Below, in pieces: positions 1 to 9,000 of a stretch of DNA of 9,085 nucleotides (its first letter is position 1; every line of letters begins with the position of its first letter). The DNA comes from Bacteroidales bacterium (GTDB taxonomy: Bacteria; Bacteroidota; Bacteroidia; Bacteroidales; P3). The stretch covers positions 1 to 9,085 of the forward strand of contig DUQY01000284.1 in the NCBI GenBank assembly GCA_012837565.1, given 5' to 3'. The position numbers and the translations under genes were made by a program. The notes under the pieces are model-generated. The model was not told the origin of the DNA. It saw only the letters and a list, made by a program, of their open reading frames with translations, and did not search any database.

Positions 1-2
1 TT

Positions 3-398
3 AAGATGATTGACGATTGTTTTGTTATTGCAACCTCTCAACGTTCTTCAATTGAAACAGCAAAAGAAGCAGCCTGCGACAGAAATGCAGCTTGTTTCCT
101 TTTAGTTGGTGCTGACATAAGTCATGGTGATGGTTACCCTGGTTGGGTTCCTAATCCAGACTCTAGAATATTGAAAGTTGCAGAACAAAGCTACGAAAGA
201 TTATTTGGAAAGAAACCAATTGTTAGAGCAATACATGCAGGACTTGAATGTGGCTTAATTGGCGAGAAATACAAAGGTATGGATATGATTTCATTTGGAC
301 CAACCCTAAGAGGAGTTCACTCACCTGATGAGAAGCTTGAAATTGCAACAGTTGAATTGTGCTGGCAACATACTTTAGATGTACTTAAGAACGTTTAA
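3..398 (+). CDS. pepD: Xaa-His dipeptidase (PepD, peptidase family M20C), C-terminal part, 5' end outside window
   Basis: This is the C-terminal end of an aminoacyl-histidine dipeptidase, a cytoplasmic zinc-dependent peptidase that splits short peptides such as Xaa-His. The reading frame is open to the left edge with no stop, and the visible 131 codons are far shorter than the roughly 480-residue family, so the gene begins upstream and the ATG at 6 is internal. Numbering from that Met, family signatures are QRSSIE (12-17), AIHAGLECGL (75-84), DMISFGPT (93-100) and GVHSPDEKL (103-111). In M20C enzymes the His of the HSPDE motif is a zinc ligand of the catalytic domain; here it is His105, codon 318-320. 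The other metal ligands lie in the missing N-terminal part. The stop is 12 bp before the next gene, in an apparent operon. The family call is confident; exact substrate preference is not visible. Confidence 0.9.
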   Translation, partial: KMIDDCFVIATSQRSSIETAKEAACDRNAACFLLVGADISHGDGYPGWVPNPDSRILKVAEQSYERLFGKKPIVRAIHAGLECGLIGEKYKGMDMISFGPTLRGVHSPDEKLEIATVELCWQHTLDVLKNV

Positions 399-410
399 AA
401 AAGAAAATAT

Positions 411-815
411 ATGAATAATATTTTAAAAACAAAACACATAGTTTTCATTGCCATTGGAATGCTTTCATTGATATTATTATTTATGTTTGGTGGCCCCGTT
501 TATAGGGTATGGCAACAAGAGATGAGAGGTAGAGCTCAGTTTGCAGAGGCTGAACAAAATCGTAGAATTAAGATTGAGGAAGCAAAGGCAAACCTTGAGG
601 CTGAGAAACTAAATGCACAGGCAGAAGTTGAAAGAGCAAAGGGAGCAGCAGAGGCAATAAAAATTGAGAACGGTACCTTATCAGACAGATATATTCAATA
701 CCTATGGGTTAGAAACCAAAATAACCTTAATGATAGAACTATTGTTTATGTACCAACAGAAACCAACCTACCTATCTTGGAGGCTGGAAGAATGACTAAC
801 TTTAAAAAAGAATAA
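411..815 (+). CDS. Small membrane-anchored coiled-coil protein resembling the C-terminal tail of SPFH/prohibitin proteins
   Basis: Function is unknown. The 134-aa protein has a short Lys-containing N-terminus, one strongly hydrophobic segment (about residues 9-29, FIAIGMLSLILLFMF core) and then a long charged helix rich in Ala, Glu, Lys and Arg (about 35-88). That helix has the repeating AEAE / EEAKA / AEVERAKGAAEA pattern of SPFH (stomatin/prohibitin/HflK-C) tails. The end, with SDRYIQYLWV (91-100), IVYVPTETNLPILEA (111-125), also resembles the region after the coiled coil in SPFH proteins. The beta-rich SPFH domain normally found between the membrane segment and coiled coil is absent, and the ORF shows no sign of truncation. 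I infer an inner-membrane protein with a helical, possibly oligomerising tail. It sits 12 bp after pepD and 3 bp before the M24 peptidase gene. There is no recognisable Shine-Dalgarno sequence, as is usual in Bacteroidota. It could be a scaffold or protease partner, but that is speculative. Confidence 0.8.
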   Translation: MNNILKTKHIVFIAIGMLSLILLFMFGGPVYRVWQQEMRGRAQFAEAEQNRRIKIEEAKANLEAEKLNAQAEVERAKGAAEAIKIENGTLSDRYIQYLWVRNQNNLNDRTIVYVPTETNLPILEAGRMTNFKKE

Positions 816-818
816 AAC

Positions 819-2207
819 ATGTTTAATAAAAACACATACGTAGAACGTCGTAAGAAATTAGCAAATGACGTTAAGGATGGACTAATACTTATTTTAGGTA
901 ATACAGATAGTGCATTTAACTATATAGCAAATATATACACATTCCGTCAAGACTCTTCTTTTCGTTATTTCTTCGAATATAACTTAGCTGACCTTGCAGG
1001 CGTTATTGATGCAAACTCAGGTGAGGATTACCTATTTGGAGATGATGTTGAGATAGATGATATTATTTGGACAGGAGAAGTGGCTTCAATAAGAGAAAGA
1101 GCAGATGTAATTGGAGTTAAGCATAGCGGCTCAAGACAAGACCTAAAAAACTTGCTTGAAACTGCAATACTTCAATCAAGACAAATACATTTCCTACCAC
1201 CATATAGGGCTGAAAACAGAATTACCTTGTCTTCTTTACTTCATATTAAGAAGGACCATGTTGAGAAGTTTGCTTCATTAGAACTTAGAAAAGCAATAGT
1301 TAAGCAACGCTCAATAAAATCACTTGAAGAGATTGTTGAAATTGAGAAGGCTGTAGGAACAGCTTATGAAATGCATACAACAATGATGAGGATGGCAAAA
1401 GACCTTTCAACCTATGAATATCAAATAGCAGGTAAGATGGAAGGGATTGCACTTGCAGGAGGAGGACCTGTTTCTTTCCCAATTATTCTAACAACTCATG
1501 GTGAAATTCTTCACGGACACGACCATAGCCTACAACTAAAAGAAGGCAGAATGTTAGTTTCTGATGCAGGATGCGAAACACCAAGTGGATACTGCTCTGA
1601 TATAACTAGAACAGTTCCTTGTGGTGGAAAATTCAACGAAAGACAAAGAGGTGTTTATGAGACTGTTCTTAATGCTAACCTTGCAGCACAAGCGGCTATT
1701 AGACCAGGAGTTGAATACAAAACAATACATCTTTTAGCTGTTAAAACCATAGGAGAAGGTCTTAAATCAATAGGACTTATGAAAGGTGATATTGATGCAG
1801 CAGTTGCAGAAGGAGCTATGGGATTATTTATGCCACATGGTTTGGGTCATATGATGGGAATGGATGTTCACGATATGGAAAACTTCGATGAAACTATTGT
1901 TGGTTATGACGAAAAGACTTCACGTTCAACTCAGTTTGGTTTAAAATCCTTGCGTTTGGGAAGAACCCTTGAAGATGGTATGGTTATAACAAATGAACCA
2001 GGTTGTTATTTTATTCCTGCACTAATTGATAAGTTTAGAGCAGAAAACAAGTTCAAGGACTTTGTTAACTACGATATGCTTGAAACATATAAGGACTTTG
2101 GAGGAATAAGACTTGAAGACGATATTCTTGTTACTGACAAATCAAGTAGAGTTTTAGGAAAACCAATTCCAAAGACAGTTAAGGAAATTGAAGAAATAAT
2201 GGCCTAA
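819..2207 (+). CDS. Xaa-Pro aminopeptidase (aminopeptidase P family, M24B)
   Basis: This is a dimetal aminopeptidase that removes an N-terminal residue preceding proline. The 462-aa length is full for the family. Residues 1 to about 165 fit the aminopeptidase P N-terminal domain; from about 170 the pita-bread M24 fold follows. All five metal ligands are visible: Asp249 (LVSDAG), Asp261 (CSDITR), His344 (PHGLGH), Glu393 (TNEPG) and Glu433 (RLEDD). His232 in GEILHGHDH and His351 in MDVHD match the conserved active-site histidines of aminopeptidase P/prolidase. There is no signal peptide, so it is likely cytoplasmic. Between His351 and Glu393 a longer loop (about 352-385) separates two motifs. 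The start is the only ATG near the preceding stop, 3 bp away, and the stop abuts the next ATG. Prolidase (Xaa-Pro dipeptide) activity is the main alternative, but the AMP_N-like N-terminal domain favours aminopeptidase P. Confidence 0.93.
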   Translation: MFNKNTYVERRKKLANDVKDGLILILGNTDSAFNYIANIYTFRQDSSFRYFFEYNLADLAGVIDANSGEDYLFGDDVEIDDIIWTGEVASIRERADVIGVKHSGSRQDLKNLLETAILQSRQIHFLPPYRAENRITLSSLLHIKKDHVEKFASLELRKAIVKQRSIKSLEEIVEIEKAVGTAYEMHTTMMRMAKDLSTYEYQIAGKMEGIALAGGGPVSFPIILTTHGEILHGHDHSLQLKEGRMLVSDAGCETPSGYCSDITRTVPCGGKFNERQRGVYETVLNANLAAQAAIRPGVEYKTIHLLAVKTIGEGLKSIGLMKGDIDAAVAEGAMGLFMPHGLGHMMGMDVHDMENFDETIVGYDEKTSRSTQFGLKSLRLGRTLEDGMVITNEPGCYFIPALIDKFRAENKFKDFVNYDMLETYKDFGGIRLEDDILVTDKSSRVLGKPIPKTVKEIEEIMA

Positions 2208-3467
2208 ATGAAAAAGGTTGTTCTATTGCTGTTTTTATTCTTCTTTGGCAGTATAAATTCTTTTTGTCAAGATGTTTGGGTTGAGAAAGTATATAGCCCA
2301 ATTATAAAAACAGTGAAGCTTGAGGTAGAGGGAGTAGATTTTCTGCTCCCTATGCTTCGTTTAGGTACTAATGATAAAATAGTTCTTAAATTCGACGAAC
2401 TATCTGAAGGATACACACAGTATGGATACTCAATCATTCATTGCAATTCCGATTGGACAAAAAGCGAACTACAGCCACAAGAATATATTGAAGGATTTGA
2501 GCAAGGTATAATTGAGAACCACCTAAATTCAATCAATACCATACAAAGATTTACTCATTATTTTCAAGATTTTCCTTCTCAAATGATGAGGTTCTTAGTT
2601 TCTGGCAACTATGTGATAAAGGTATTTGAAGATGATAACCCCAATAAGGTTATTATGGTAAGAAGGTTTATGGTTTATGAACAAGAGGCTAATATTAGAG
2701 CAAATGTAATGATGGCTCGTGCTCCTGATTCACAAAAATCAAAACAAGAGTTAGATGTCTTTGTATCTCCTTCTTCCAATGTTTCTTTTGCTGATCCAAA
2801 TAGGTATTTAAAAGTACTTGTTCAGCAAAACGGTAGAAGAGATAATATATCCCAGCTTAAACTTCGCCAATATAGAGCAAATGAACTAGAATATTCTTTC
2901 GATAATTCCAATATCTTTGATGCAGGGAATGAGTTCCGTAATTTTGATTTCACAAGCATGAGGGTAAGATCCCAAACGGTTAGTAATTTCGATTATGTTA
3001 ATGGTAATAATATAGTGAGATTAAGACCCGTTGTTAACCGCTCACGTCTAGCATATACAACCATTGGAGATATTGATGGGTATTATTACATTAGAAACGA
3101 TAGAGGAGATGATTATGACTTAGAATCCGATTATGCTTGGATTGATTTCTATCTGAATACCCCTATGGACTTATATGGTGGCTACTATGTTTTTGGAGAA
3201 CTTACCGACTGGAATTACAACCAGCAAAACAAAATGGAGTATAATGCAAACCTCAACGCCTATACCCTAAGCCTATATTTGAAACAAGGCTTCTATAACT
3301 ACATGATTATGTATAACCCTGCCAATACTTACACCTATGAAACAAGTAAGATGGAAGGAAATTACTCAGAAACAAATAATTCTTATCATATATTCGTTTA
3401 CTACCGCAAGCCAGGCAATTATTATGATAGTTTGATAGGATACTACAAGTTAACAGCCAACGGCTAA
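2208..3467 (+). CDS. Type IX secretion system plug-family protein (former DUF5103), exported
   Basis: The 419-aa protein begins with a signal peptide: MKK, a hydrophobic core at 4-17 and probable cleavage near residues 20-22. A Cys at 20 is preceded by Ser-Phe, so it does not make a good lipobox. The N-terminal domain (about 25-160) carries the family signature YGYSIIHCNSDW (72-83) followed by QEYIEGFEQG (91-100). The C-terminal part has a CBM/E-set-like beta-sandwich pattern, YYVFGELTDWN (326-336) with LYLKQGFYNYMI (356-367). In Flavobacterium johnsoniae a member of this family, Plug, closes the SprA translocon pore of the T9SS from the periplasmic side; that is knowledge of the family, and the same role here is inference. 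It has no T9SS C-terminal sorting domain of its own. Its ATG directly abuts the previous stop, and its own stop overlaps the next start by one base (TAATG), so translation with both neighbours is probably coupled. Confidence 0.85.
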   Translation: MKKVVLLLFLFFFGSINSFCQDVWVEKVYSPIIKTVKLEVEGVDFLLPMLRLGTNDKIVLKFDELSEGYTQYGYSIIHCNSDWTKSELQPQEYIEGFEQGIIENHLNSINTIQRFTHYFQDFPSQMMRFLVSGNYVIKVFEDDNPNKVIMVRRFMVYEQEANIRANVMMARAPDSQKSKQELDVFVSPSSNVSFADPNRYLKVLVQQNGRRDNISQLKLRQYRANELEYSFDNSNIFDAGNEFRNFDFTSMRVRSQTVSNFDYVNGNNIVRLRPVVNRSRLAYTTIGDIDGYYYIRNDRGDDYDLESDYAWIDFYLNTPMDLYGGYYVFGELTDWNYNQQNKMEYNANLNAYTLSLYLKQGFYNYMIMYNPANTYTYETSKMEGNYSETNNSYHIFVYYRKPGNYYDSLIGYYKLTANG

Positions 3468-5929
3468 TGATTAATTGGACTTTAATGAAGAAAATATATT
3501 GCTTACTTAGTTTCTTAATCCTTAATTTGGTTATTGCTAATAACATTGAGGCTCAAAACAAAAATGCTTATATCAAAGGAAAGATAAGCGATGAAAAGGG
3601 AGTTGGACTTGACCTTGTGAATATTGGAGTTATTAATACTAAAATCCCAATAGGTTCAACCACTAACCAAAGAGGAGAATTTGGGTTTTCTGTTCCTGCT
3701 AACAAAGAACTGGAAATAGCAATCTCATATATAGGCTATGCAACTAAGCTCTATAAAATTACACTTAAACCCAATGAAACAAGGGAAATAAACTTCTCAC
3801 TTATAGGATCGAAAACCACATTAAAAGAAATTGAGATTAGGGAGGATAATTCTAGGAGCGAAGGAATAACAAGAATTAAGACCGAGTGGGCAAAGAACGT
3901 TGTGGGGCCAACCTCAGGAATTGAAGGACTTATTAAGACTTTCGAGGGAGTTAGTTCAAGCAATGAGCTATCCTCTCAATATTCTGTTCGTGGAGGAAAC
4001 TATGACGAGAACCTTGTCTACGTTAATGATATAGAAATATTCAGACCCTTCCTCATTAGGAGTGGTCAACAGGAGGGACTAAGTTTTGTTAACTCCGAAA
4101 TGGTTGGCGACATTCTTTTTTCCTCAGGAGGTTTTGATGCAAAATATGGCGATAAACTTTCATCCGTGCTTGATATTAGATATAAGAAACCACAGGACTT
4201 TGCCGGCTCTGCCTCAATGAGTCTTTTGGGAGGAAGCGTGCATTTGGAAGGACTTATTGGCTCAAAGATGACCTATCAGATAGGATACAGAAACAAAACC
4301 AATAAATACATACTTAGTTCACTTGACACAGAGGGAAGCTATTACCCAGTATTTAACGACTTGCAAGCATACTTAACCTACGACCTAAACGAGAAAACAG
4401 AAATAGCATTCTTAGGGAATATTGCAGATAATAAATACCAGTTTATTCCCAGAACAAGGGAAACAACCTTTGGCAATATCTATGAATCCTATAAGTTAAA
4501 GATATACTTCGATGGACAAGAGCTAGACCGCTTCTCTTCACTCTTTGGAGCCTTTATGCTAACCCATAAGCCAAGCAAGAAAGTCCAACTTAAATTTATA
4601 GGCTCAGCATTTAACACTGACGAAAAAGAAACCTACGACATTCAAGGACAATATTGGCTTTACGAAACAGGAATGGGAGCCTCCCAGGACGATTCCCTAC
4701 TTTTCGATAGAGGAATAGGAACATACTTAGAACATGCAAGAAATAGGCTTGTTGCAAATATCTTTAATGCAGAACATAAGGGGATGCGTTTCTATGATAA
4801 TGGCAATATGGCTTGGGGTTTAAAATACCAATACGAAATGATTAACGATAGGATGAATGAATGGAAGATGGTTGACTCAGCAGGCACCCCAGTTGGAACC
4901 ATGCCAAGCATTCCAGGAGAAATAAACCCCCAATACCCTCCCATGCTTCAGAAGATATATAAGTCCTCAAACGATATTTCATCCTCTCGTCTTTCAGCAT
5001 ATCTTCAAAGACAATGGACAATATATAAGGAAGAAGGAGAATGGTATTTCAATATTGGAACAAGGGGACAGTATTGGACATTTAACAACGAATTCCTCTT
5101 TTCCCCAAGAGCATCCGTTTCCTATAAACCCAAATGGGAGAAAGACCTACTATTTAGATTTGCAACAGGAGTTTACTCCCAATCACCATTCTTCAGAGAA
5201 TATAGAGACTATGAAGGAAATATAAATAAGGATATATTATCACAAAAATCTCTACATTTAGTACTCTCATCCGACTATAACTTTAAGATGCTCGGCAGAC
5301 CATTTAAGTTCCTAGCCTCAGCCTACTATAAATATCTCTGGGACCTTATCCCCTACTCCATCGATAATGTTAGGATAAGATATTCAGCACAAAATAACTC
5401 CATAGGTTATGTAACAGGACTTGATATGCGACTATTTGGAGAATTTATTGAAGGCATAGACTCTTGGCTTACAATGTCACTAATGCAAACAAAAGAAAAC
5501 ATCAAGGGCGATGACTACGGCTATATACCAAGACCAACCGACCAGCTATTCAATATGAATGTATCCTTCCAAGACTATATACCATCAATGCCATTTCTTA
5601 GAGTCTATCTCAACTTCAACTTCGGAACCGGCTACCCCTATGGACCTCCAGGCTCAGAGAGAGGAGAACAAACCTATCGCATGCCATCCTATATGAGAGC
5701 AGATATAGCATTCACCTTCAGAATAAAAGACGAGAATACCAAATGGGCTCAAAATAACTTTATGAAACATATAAAGAAAATATGGTTCAATGTAGAGTGG
5801 TTCAATATATTCGGCAACCAAAACACCATATCCTATATGTGGATAGCCGACTACGACAATCGCTATTTCGGAGTTCCCAACTACCTAACCCCAAGCCAAC
5901 TCAATGCCAAATTGTCTTTTGAGTTCTAA
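3467..5929 (+). CDS. TonB-dependent outer-membrane receptor with N-terminal carboxypeptidase-regulatory-like domain
   Basis: This 820-aa outer-membrane beta-barrel protein probably imports an unknown ligand using TonB energy. A signal peptide (MKKIYCLLSFLILNLV, residues 7-22, cleavage near AQ at 29-30) is followed by a carboxypeptidase-regulatory-like beta domain (about 33-112, with YIKGKISDEKG and ISYIGYATK). A TonB-box-like LKEIEI lies at 119-124. The plug domain (about 145-240) contains SSQYSVRGGNYDENLVYVND (169-188). The rest is aromatic-rich barrel ending in Lys-Leu-Ser-Phe-Glu-Phe, a terminal Phe typical of BAM-recognised barrels. The coordinates use the ATG at 3467, overlapping the previous stop as TAATG. 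An ATG at 3485 (Met7) gives a more canonical signal peptide; both give the same mature protein. No SusD-like lipoprotein gene follows it, so it is not a SusC/SusD-type pair. The substrate cannot be read from the sequence. Confidence 0.9.
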   Translation: MINWTLMKKIYCLLSFLILNLVIANNIEAQNKNAYIKGKISDEKGVGLDLVNIGVINTKIPIGSTTNQRGEFGFSVPANKELEIAISYIGYATKLYKITLKPNETREINFSLIGSKTTLKEIEIREDNSRSEGITRIKTEWAKNVVGPTSGIEGLIKTFEGVSSSNELSSQYSVRGGNYDENLVYVNDIEIFRPFLIRSGQQEGLSFVNSEMVGDILFSSGGFDAKYGDKLSSVLDIRYKKPQDFAGSASMSLLGGSVHLEGLIGSKMTYQIGYRNKTNKYILSSLDTEGSYYPVFNDLQAYLTYDLNEKTEIAFLGNIADNKYQFIPRTRETTFGNIYESYKLKIYFDGQELDRFSSLFGAFMLTHKPSKKVQLKFIGSAFNTDEKETYDIQGQYWLYETGMGASQDDSLLFDRGIGTYLEHARNRLVANIFNAEHKGMRFYDNGNMAWGLKYQYEMINDRMNEWKMVDSAGTPVGTMPSIPGEINPQYPPMLQKIYKSSNDISSSRLSAYLQRQWTIYKEEGEWYFNIGTRGQYWTFNNEFLFSPRASVSYKPKWEKDLLFRFATGVYSQSPFFREYRDYEGNINKDILSQKSLHLVLSSDYNFKMLGRPFKFLASAYYKYLWDLIPYSIDNVRIRYSAQNNSIGYVTGLDMRLFGEFIEGIDSWLTMSLMQTKENIKGDDYGYIPRPTDQLFNMNVSFQDYIPSMPFLRVYLNFNFGTGYPYGPPGSERGEQTYRMPSYMRADIAFTFRIKDENTKWAQNNFMKHIKKIWFNVEWFNIFGNQNTISYMWIADYDNRYFGVPNYLTPSQLNAKLSFEF

Positions 5930-5999
5930 ATTACATAAATACAAGAATTGGCAATATTAATTAAAGGAATATAGCTAAACAACAATAACCCCAACGTAG

Positions 6000-6028
6000 G
6001 GGGTAGGCCTTGCGTCTACCCTATTTTA
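6000..6028 (+). terminator. Probable intrinsic terminator of the + strand operon
   Basis: The arms GGGTAGGC (6001-6008) and GTCTACCC (6014-6021) form an 8-bp stem with one G-T wobble around a 5-base loop, extendable by a wobble at 6000/6022. The stem is followed by a T-rich run, TATTTTATA (6022-6030). It lies 71 bp past the receptor stop, between convergent genes, which fits a terminator for the five-gene operon. Read from the other strand the stem is also present but is not followed by a T-run, so termination of hsdR here is less certain. Confidence 0.6.
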
Positions 6029-6040
6029 TAAGTCTACCCT
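6014..6040. repeat. Tandem pair of GTCTACCCT, 18-bp period
   Basis: The nonamer GTCTACCCT occurs at 6014-6022 and again at 6032-6040, separated by nine AT-rich bases. The first copy is the 3' arm of the terminator-like hairpin. The second copy could pair with the same 5' arm (6001-6006), giving an alternative longer-loop hairpin. The second copy ends two bases from the last base of the hsdR stop codon. Whether this has a function or is a remnant duplication cannot be told. Confidence 0.5.
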
Positions 6041-6042
6041 GT

Positions 6043-9000
6043 TTACAAGCTATCAGCCCACATCTCACATTGACGATAAACTGTTTCTAAGGCATCTTGA
6101 CGTTTTTCTGGTGGATAATCGTATTTCTTCAGAAGTCTTTTAATTATACTTCTCATTCCAGCCCTTGCCGTTTCTTTCTTTTGCCAGTCAATGGTTTTAT
6201 TTTTTTGTAGAGCATCAGTAAGTTCTTTTGTAATTGCAATTAGCTGATCATCTGCAAAGAAATCTTTTACAGCCTCAGGCTTGGTTAAGGCATCATAAAA
6301 GGCTTGTTCTTCTTCATTTAATCCTAATGATGAATTTTCATGCTTGGCATTCATTATTTCATGAGCCATATTTATGAGCTCTTCAATAACCTGTTCATTA
6401 GTCAATAAACCTTTTAAGTAATTGCTCATTGCCCTTGAAAGCATTTCAGAAAATTTCTCACTCTTCACAAGATTAGTTCTTTGATAAACCACCACTTGTT
6501 CTGCAATTAATTTCTTCAAAAGCTCTATAGCAATATTTCTTTCCTTCATCTTAGAAATATCGTCTAAGAACTTAGCATCAAACAAAGAAAACTCTTCCTT
6601 AATATCAGAAAAAAGATTAATCACTCCATCGCTCTTTATGCTTTGAGCCAAAAGGTCGTTAATTCTTTTATTAATCTCCTTTAGTGAAATCTTACCCTTA
6701 CCTACAACCCTTGTAATTAAAGTTCTTACGGCTTCGAAATAAGCAGCCTCTATTCTATTATCATACTCAACCACACTCTTACAAAGTGATAAGAAATTAT
6801 GTAATAACAAAGCTTCCTTAATAAACGTTTGTTTTGTTTTTTCTCTTTTTGGATCGGAAAGAAAATTTACAGCTCCACTAATTAGCTTAGCTCTTTGAAG
6901 ATCTGTTGCTTCAATAAATTGCTTATAATCGAAACCGTGCATCAAATCCCTGCAAACCATAAGTTTGTTCATAAACTCACCAAGAGCAGTTTTTGTAATA
7001 TCTTGATCTCCAAAATTTGATTGGTCTCGTTTTGTATAATCATTCATAGCCTGCTTCAAAGCAGAAGCTATACCAACATAATCAACAATCAAACCACCTT
7101 GTTTATCCTTATACACACGATTAACTCTTGCAATAGCTTGCATAAGATTATGACCACTCATAGGTTTATAAACATACATTGTAGAAAGAGAAGGAACATC
7201 AAAGCCAGTTAACCACATATCAACAACAATAGCTATCTTTAATGAATCATCATTATCCTTAAACCTTCTTGCAAGTTCATCCTTATAAGTCTTATTACCT
7301 ATAATTTCTCTCCACTGTTCGGGGTCATCATTAGTAGAGGTCATAACAACTGCTATCTTATCATTCCAAGAAGGTCTTAATTCTAATATCCTTTTAAAAA
7401 TCTTCATTGCAATTTCTCGAGAATAAGCCACAATCATAGCCTTTCCTGTTTGTTCATACTGACGATATTCTTCATAATGCACTAGAATATCATCACATAA
7501 ACTATTAATAGTAACGTCCGACCCTAATATACTATCTAATTGTCCTAAACTTCTCTTACTCTTTTCAACAGCATATTCCTCAGCTTCCGACTCAGCCACT
7601 ATGCTCTCATACTCATCATCAATACGCCCCAAGACCTCATCATTTAGCCTTAGATTAATTACCCTACTTTCATAGAACAACGGACGAGTTGCCCCATCTT
7701 CCACCGACTGGGTCATATCATAAACATCAATATAATCTCCAAAGACCTCACGAGTTGAACGATCCTTTAAAGAAATAGGAGTCCCTGTAAAGCCAATAAA
7801 TGTTGCATTTGGTAGAGAGTCACGAATAACCCTTGCCGCTCCAATCCTTATTTGACCTTCCTTATTTATTTTCTCTTCCAACCCATATTGACTACGGTGA
7901 GCCTCGTCAGAGATAACAATAATATTTCTTCTTTTCGAAAGAGGTTCGTTTCCTTCTTCAAACTTTTGCATAGTTGAAAAGAAAATCCCATTAGCTTCTC
8001 TTTTTGCCAAAAGTTCTGTTAAATGCTTTCGGCTTTTAGCCTGAATGGGCACTTGGCGGAGAAAGTTCTGACATTTAGAGAACTGACCAAAGAGTTGATC
8101 ATCTAAATCATTTCTATCCGTTATAACTACTATTGTTGGAGAGTCTAAACTTTCTTGAAGCAATTTAGCATAAAACACCATAGATAATGATTTACCACTA
8201 CCTTGAGTATGCCAAAAAACTCCACCCTTTCCATCTGTTTTCACAGCTTGGGAAGTTGATTCAATAGCCTTACGAACAGCATAATATTGATGATAACCTG
8301 CCAATATCTTAGACTCTGTTTTCCCTTCCTTAGAAAAGCAAATAAAGTTTTGAATAATATCCAAAAACCTTTTCTTCTCAAACATCCCTTCAAACAAAGT
8401 ATCAAAGCTGGCAAACTTAGTATTTTCATAACTTCCATCCACAGTCTTCCACTCCATAAACCTATCCTCATCAGAAGTTATGGTTCCTGCCTTAGAATGA
8501 GCCTGATCACTCATAATCATAAAAGCATTAAAGACAAACAAAGAAGGAACCTCTTGCATATAATTTTTCAGCTGTCTATAAGCAGCACTAACATCAGTTT
8601 CTTCTCTCGAAGGTGATTTAAGTTCCACCACAACCAAAGGCAAGCCATTCACAAAAACAATAATATCTGTTCTCTTAACCGACAACTCCTCAACAGCCCA
8701 TTGATTAGAAACAGATAAAACATTCTTTCCTACATTCCTAAAATCCACCAACAAAACCCTTGTAGATCTCTGCTCTTTCCCATCATAATAATTAACCTCA
8801 ACCCCATTCTGAAGATAATCCATAAACCTGATATTCTTCTGCAATAAAGACCCAGTTTCAAAATTCTTTAATTTATAAACAGCTTCATTAATAGCCTCCT
8901 GAGGCAAAGTAGTGTTAATATCACACAAACAACCAATCAACAAATCCTCATGCAAAGGAGAATGATATTCCCTATCAACATCAGGAGCATAGAAATACTC

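Noticed and set aside
2208..2270. Lipoprotein signal in the plug protein, because of Cys20 after the hydrophobic core
   Set aside because: The residues before the Cys (Asn-Ser-Phe) do not fit a lipobox, and cleavage by signal peptidase I near residues 20-22 is more likely.
3307..3546. 79-codon open frame on the - strand across the plug/receptor junction
   Set aside because: It lies opposite two well-supported genes, has no family resemblance and no context that would support expression.
3467..5929. SusC-type polysaccharide-utilisation receptor
   Set aside because: No SusD-like gene or glycoside hydrolase is next to it and the length (820 aa) is shorter than typical SusC proteins of about 1000 aa.
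5930..6042. Small RNA or promoter in the convergent gap
   Set aside because: Apart from the terminator-like hairpin and the short repeat, the gap shows only AT-rich sequence with no Bacteroidota-type promoter that I can defend, and both flanking genes end here.
6197..6206. Seven-base T run in hsdR as a possible phase-variation tract
   Set aside because: The run is short, lies in an AT-rich Lys/Asn-coding stretch near the C-terminus, and the frame is intact; nothing distinguishes it from background.
8287..8616. 109-codon open frame on the + strand inside hsdR
   Set aside because: It is antisense to the conserved nuclease-helicase part of HsdR, shows no recognisable domain and has low-complexity composition that mirrors the hsdR codons.
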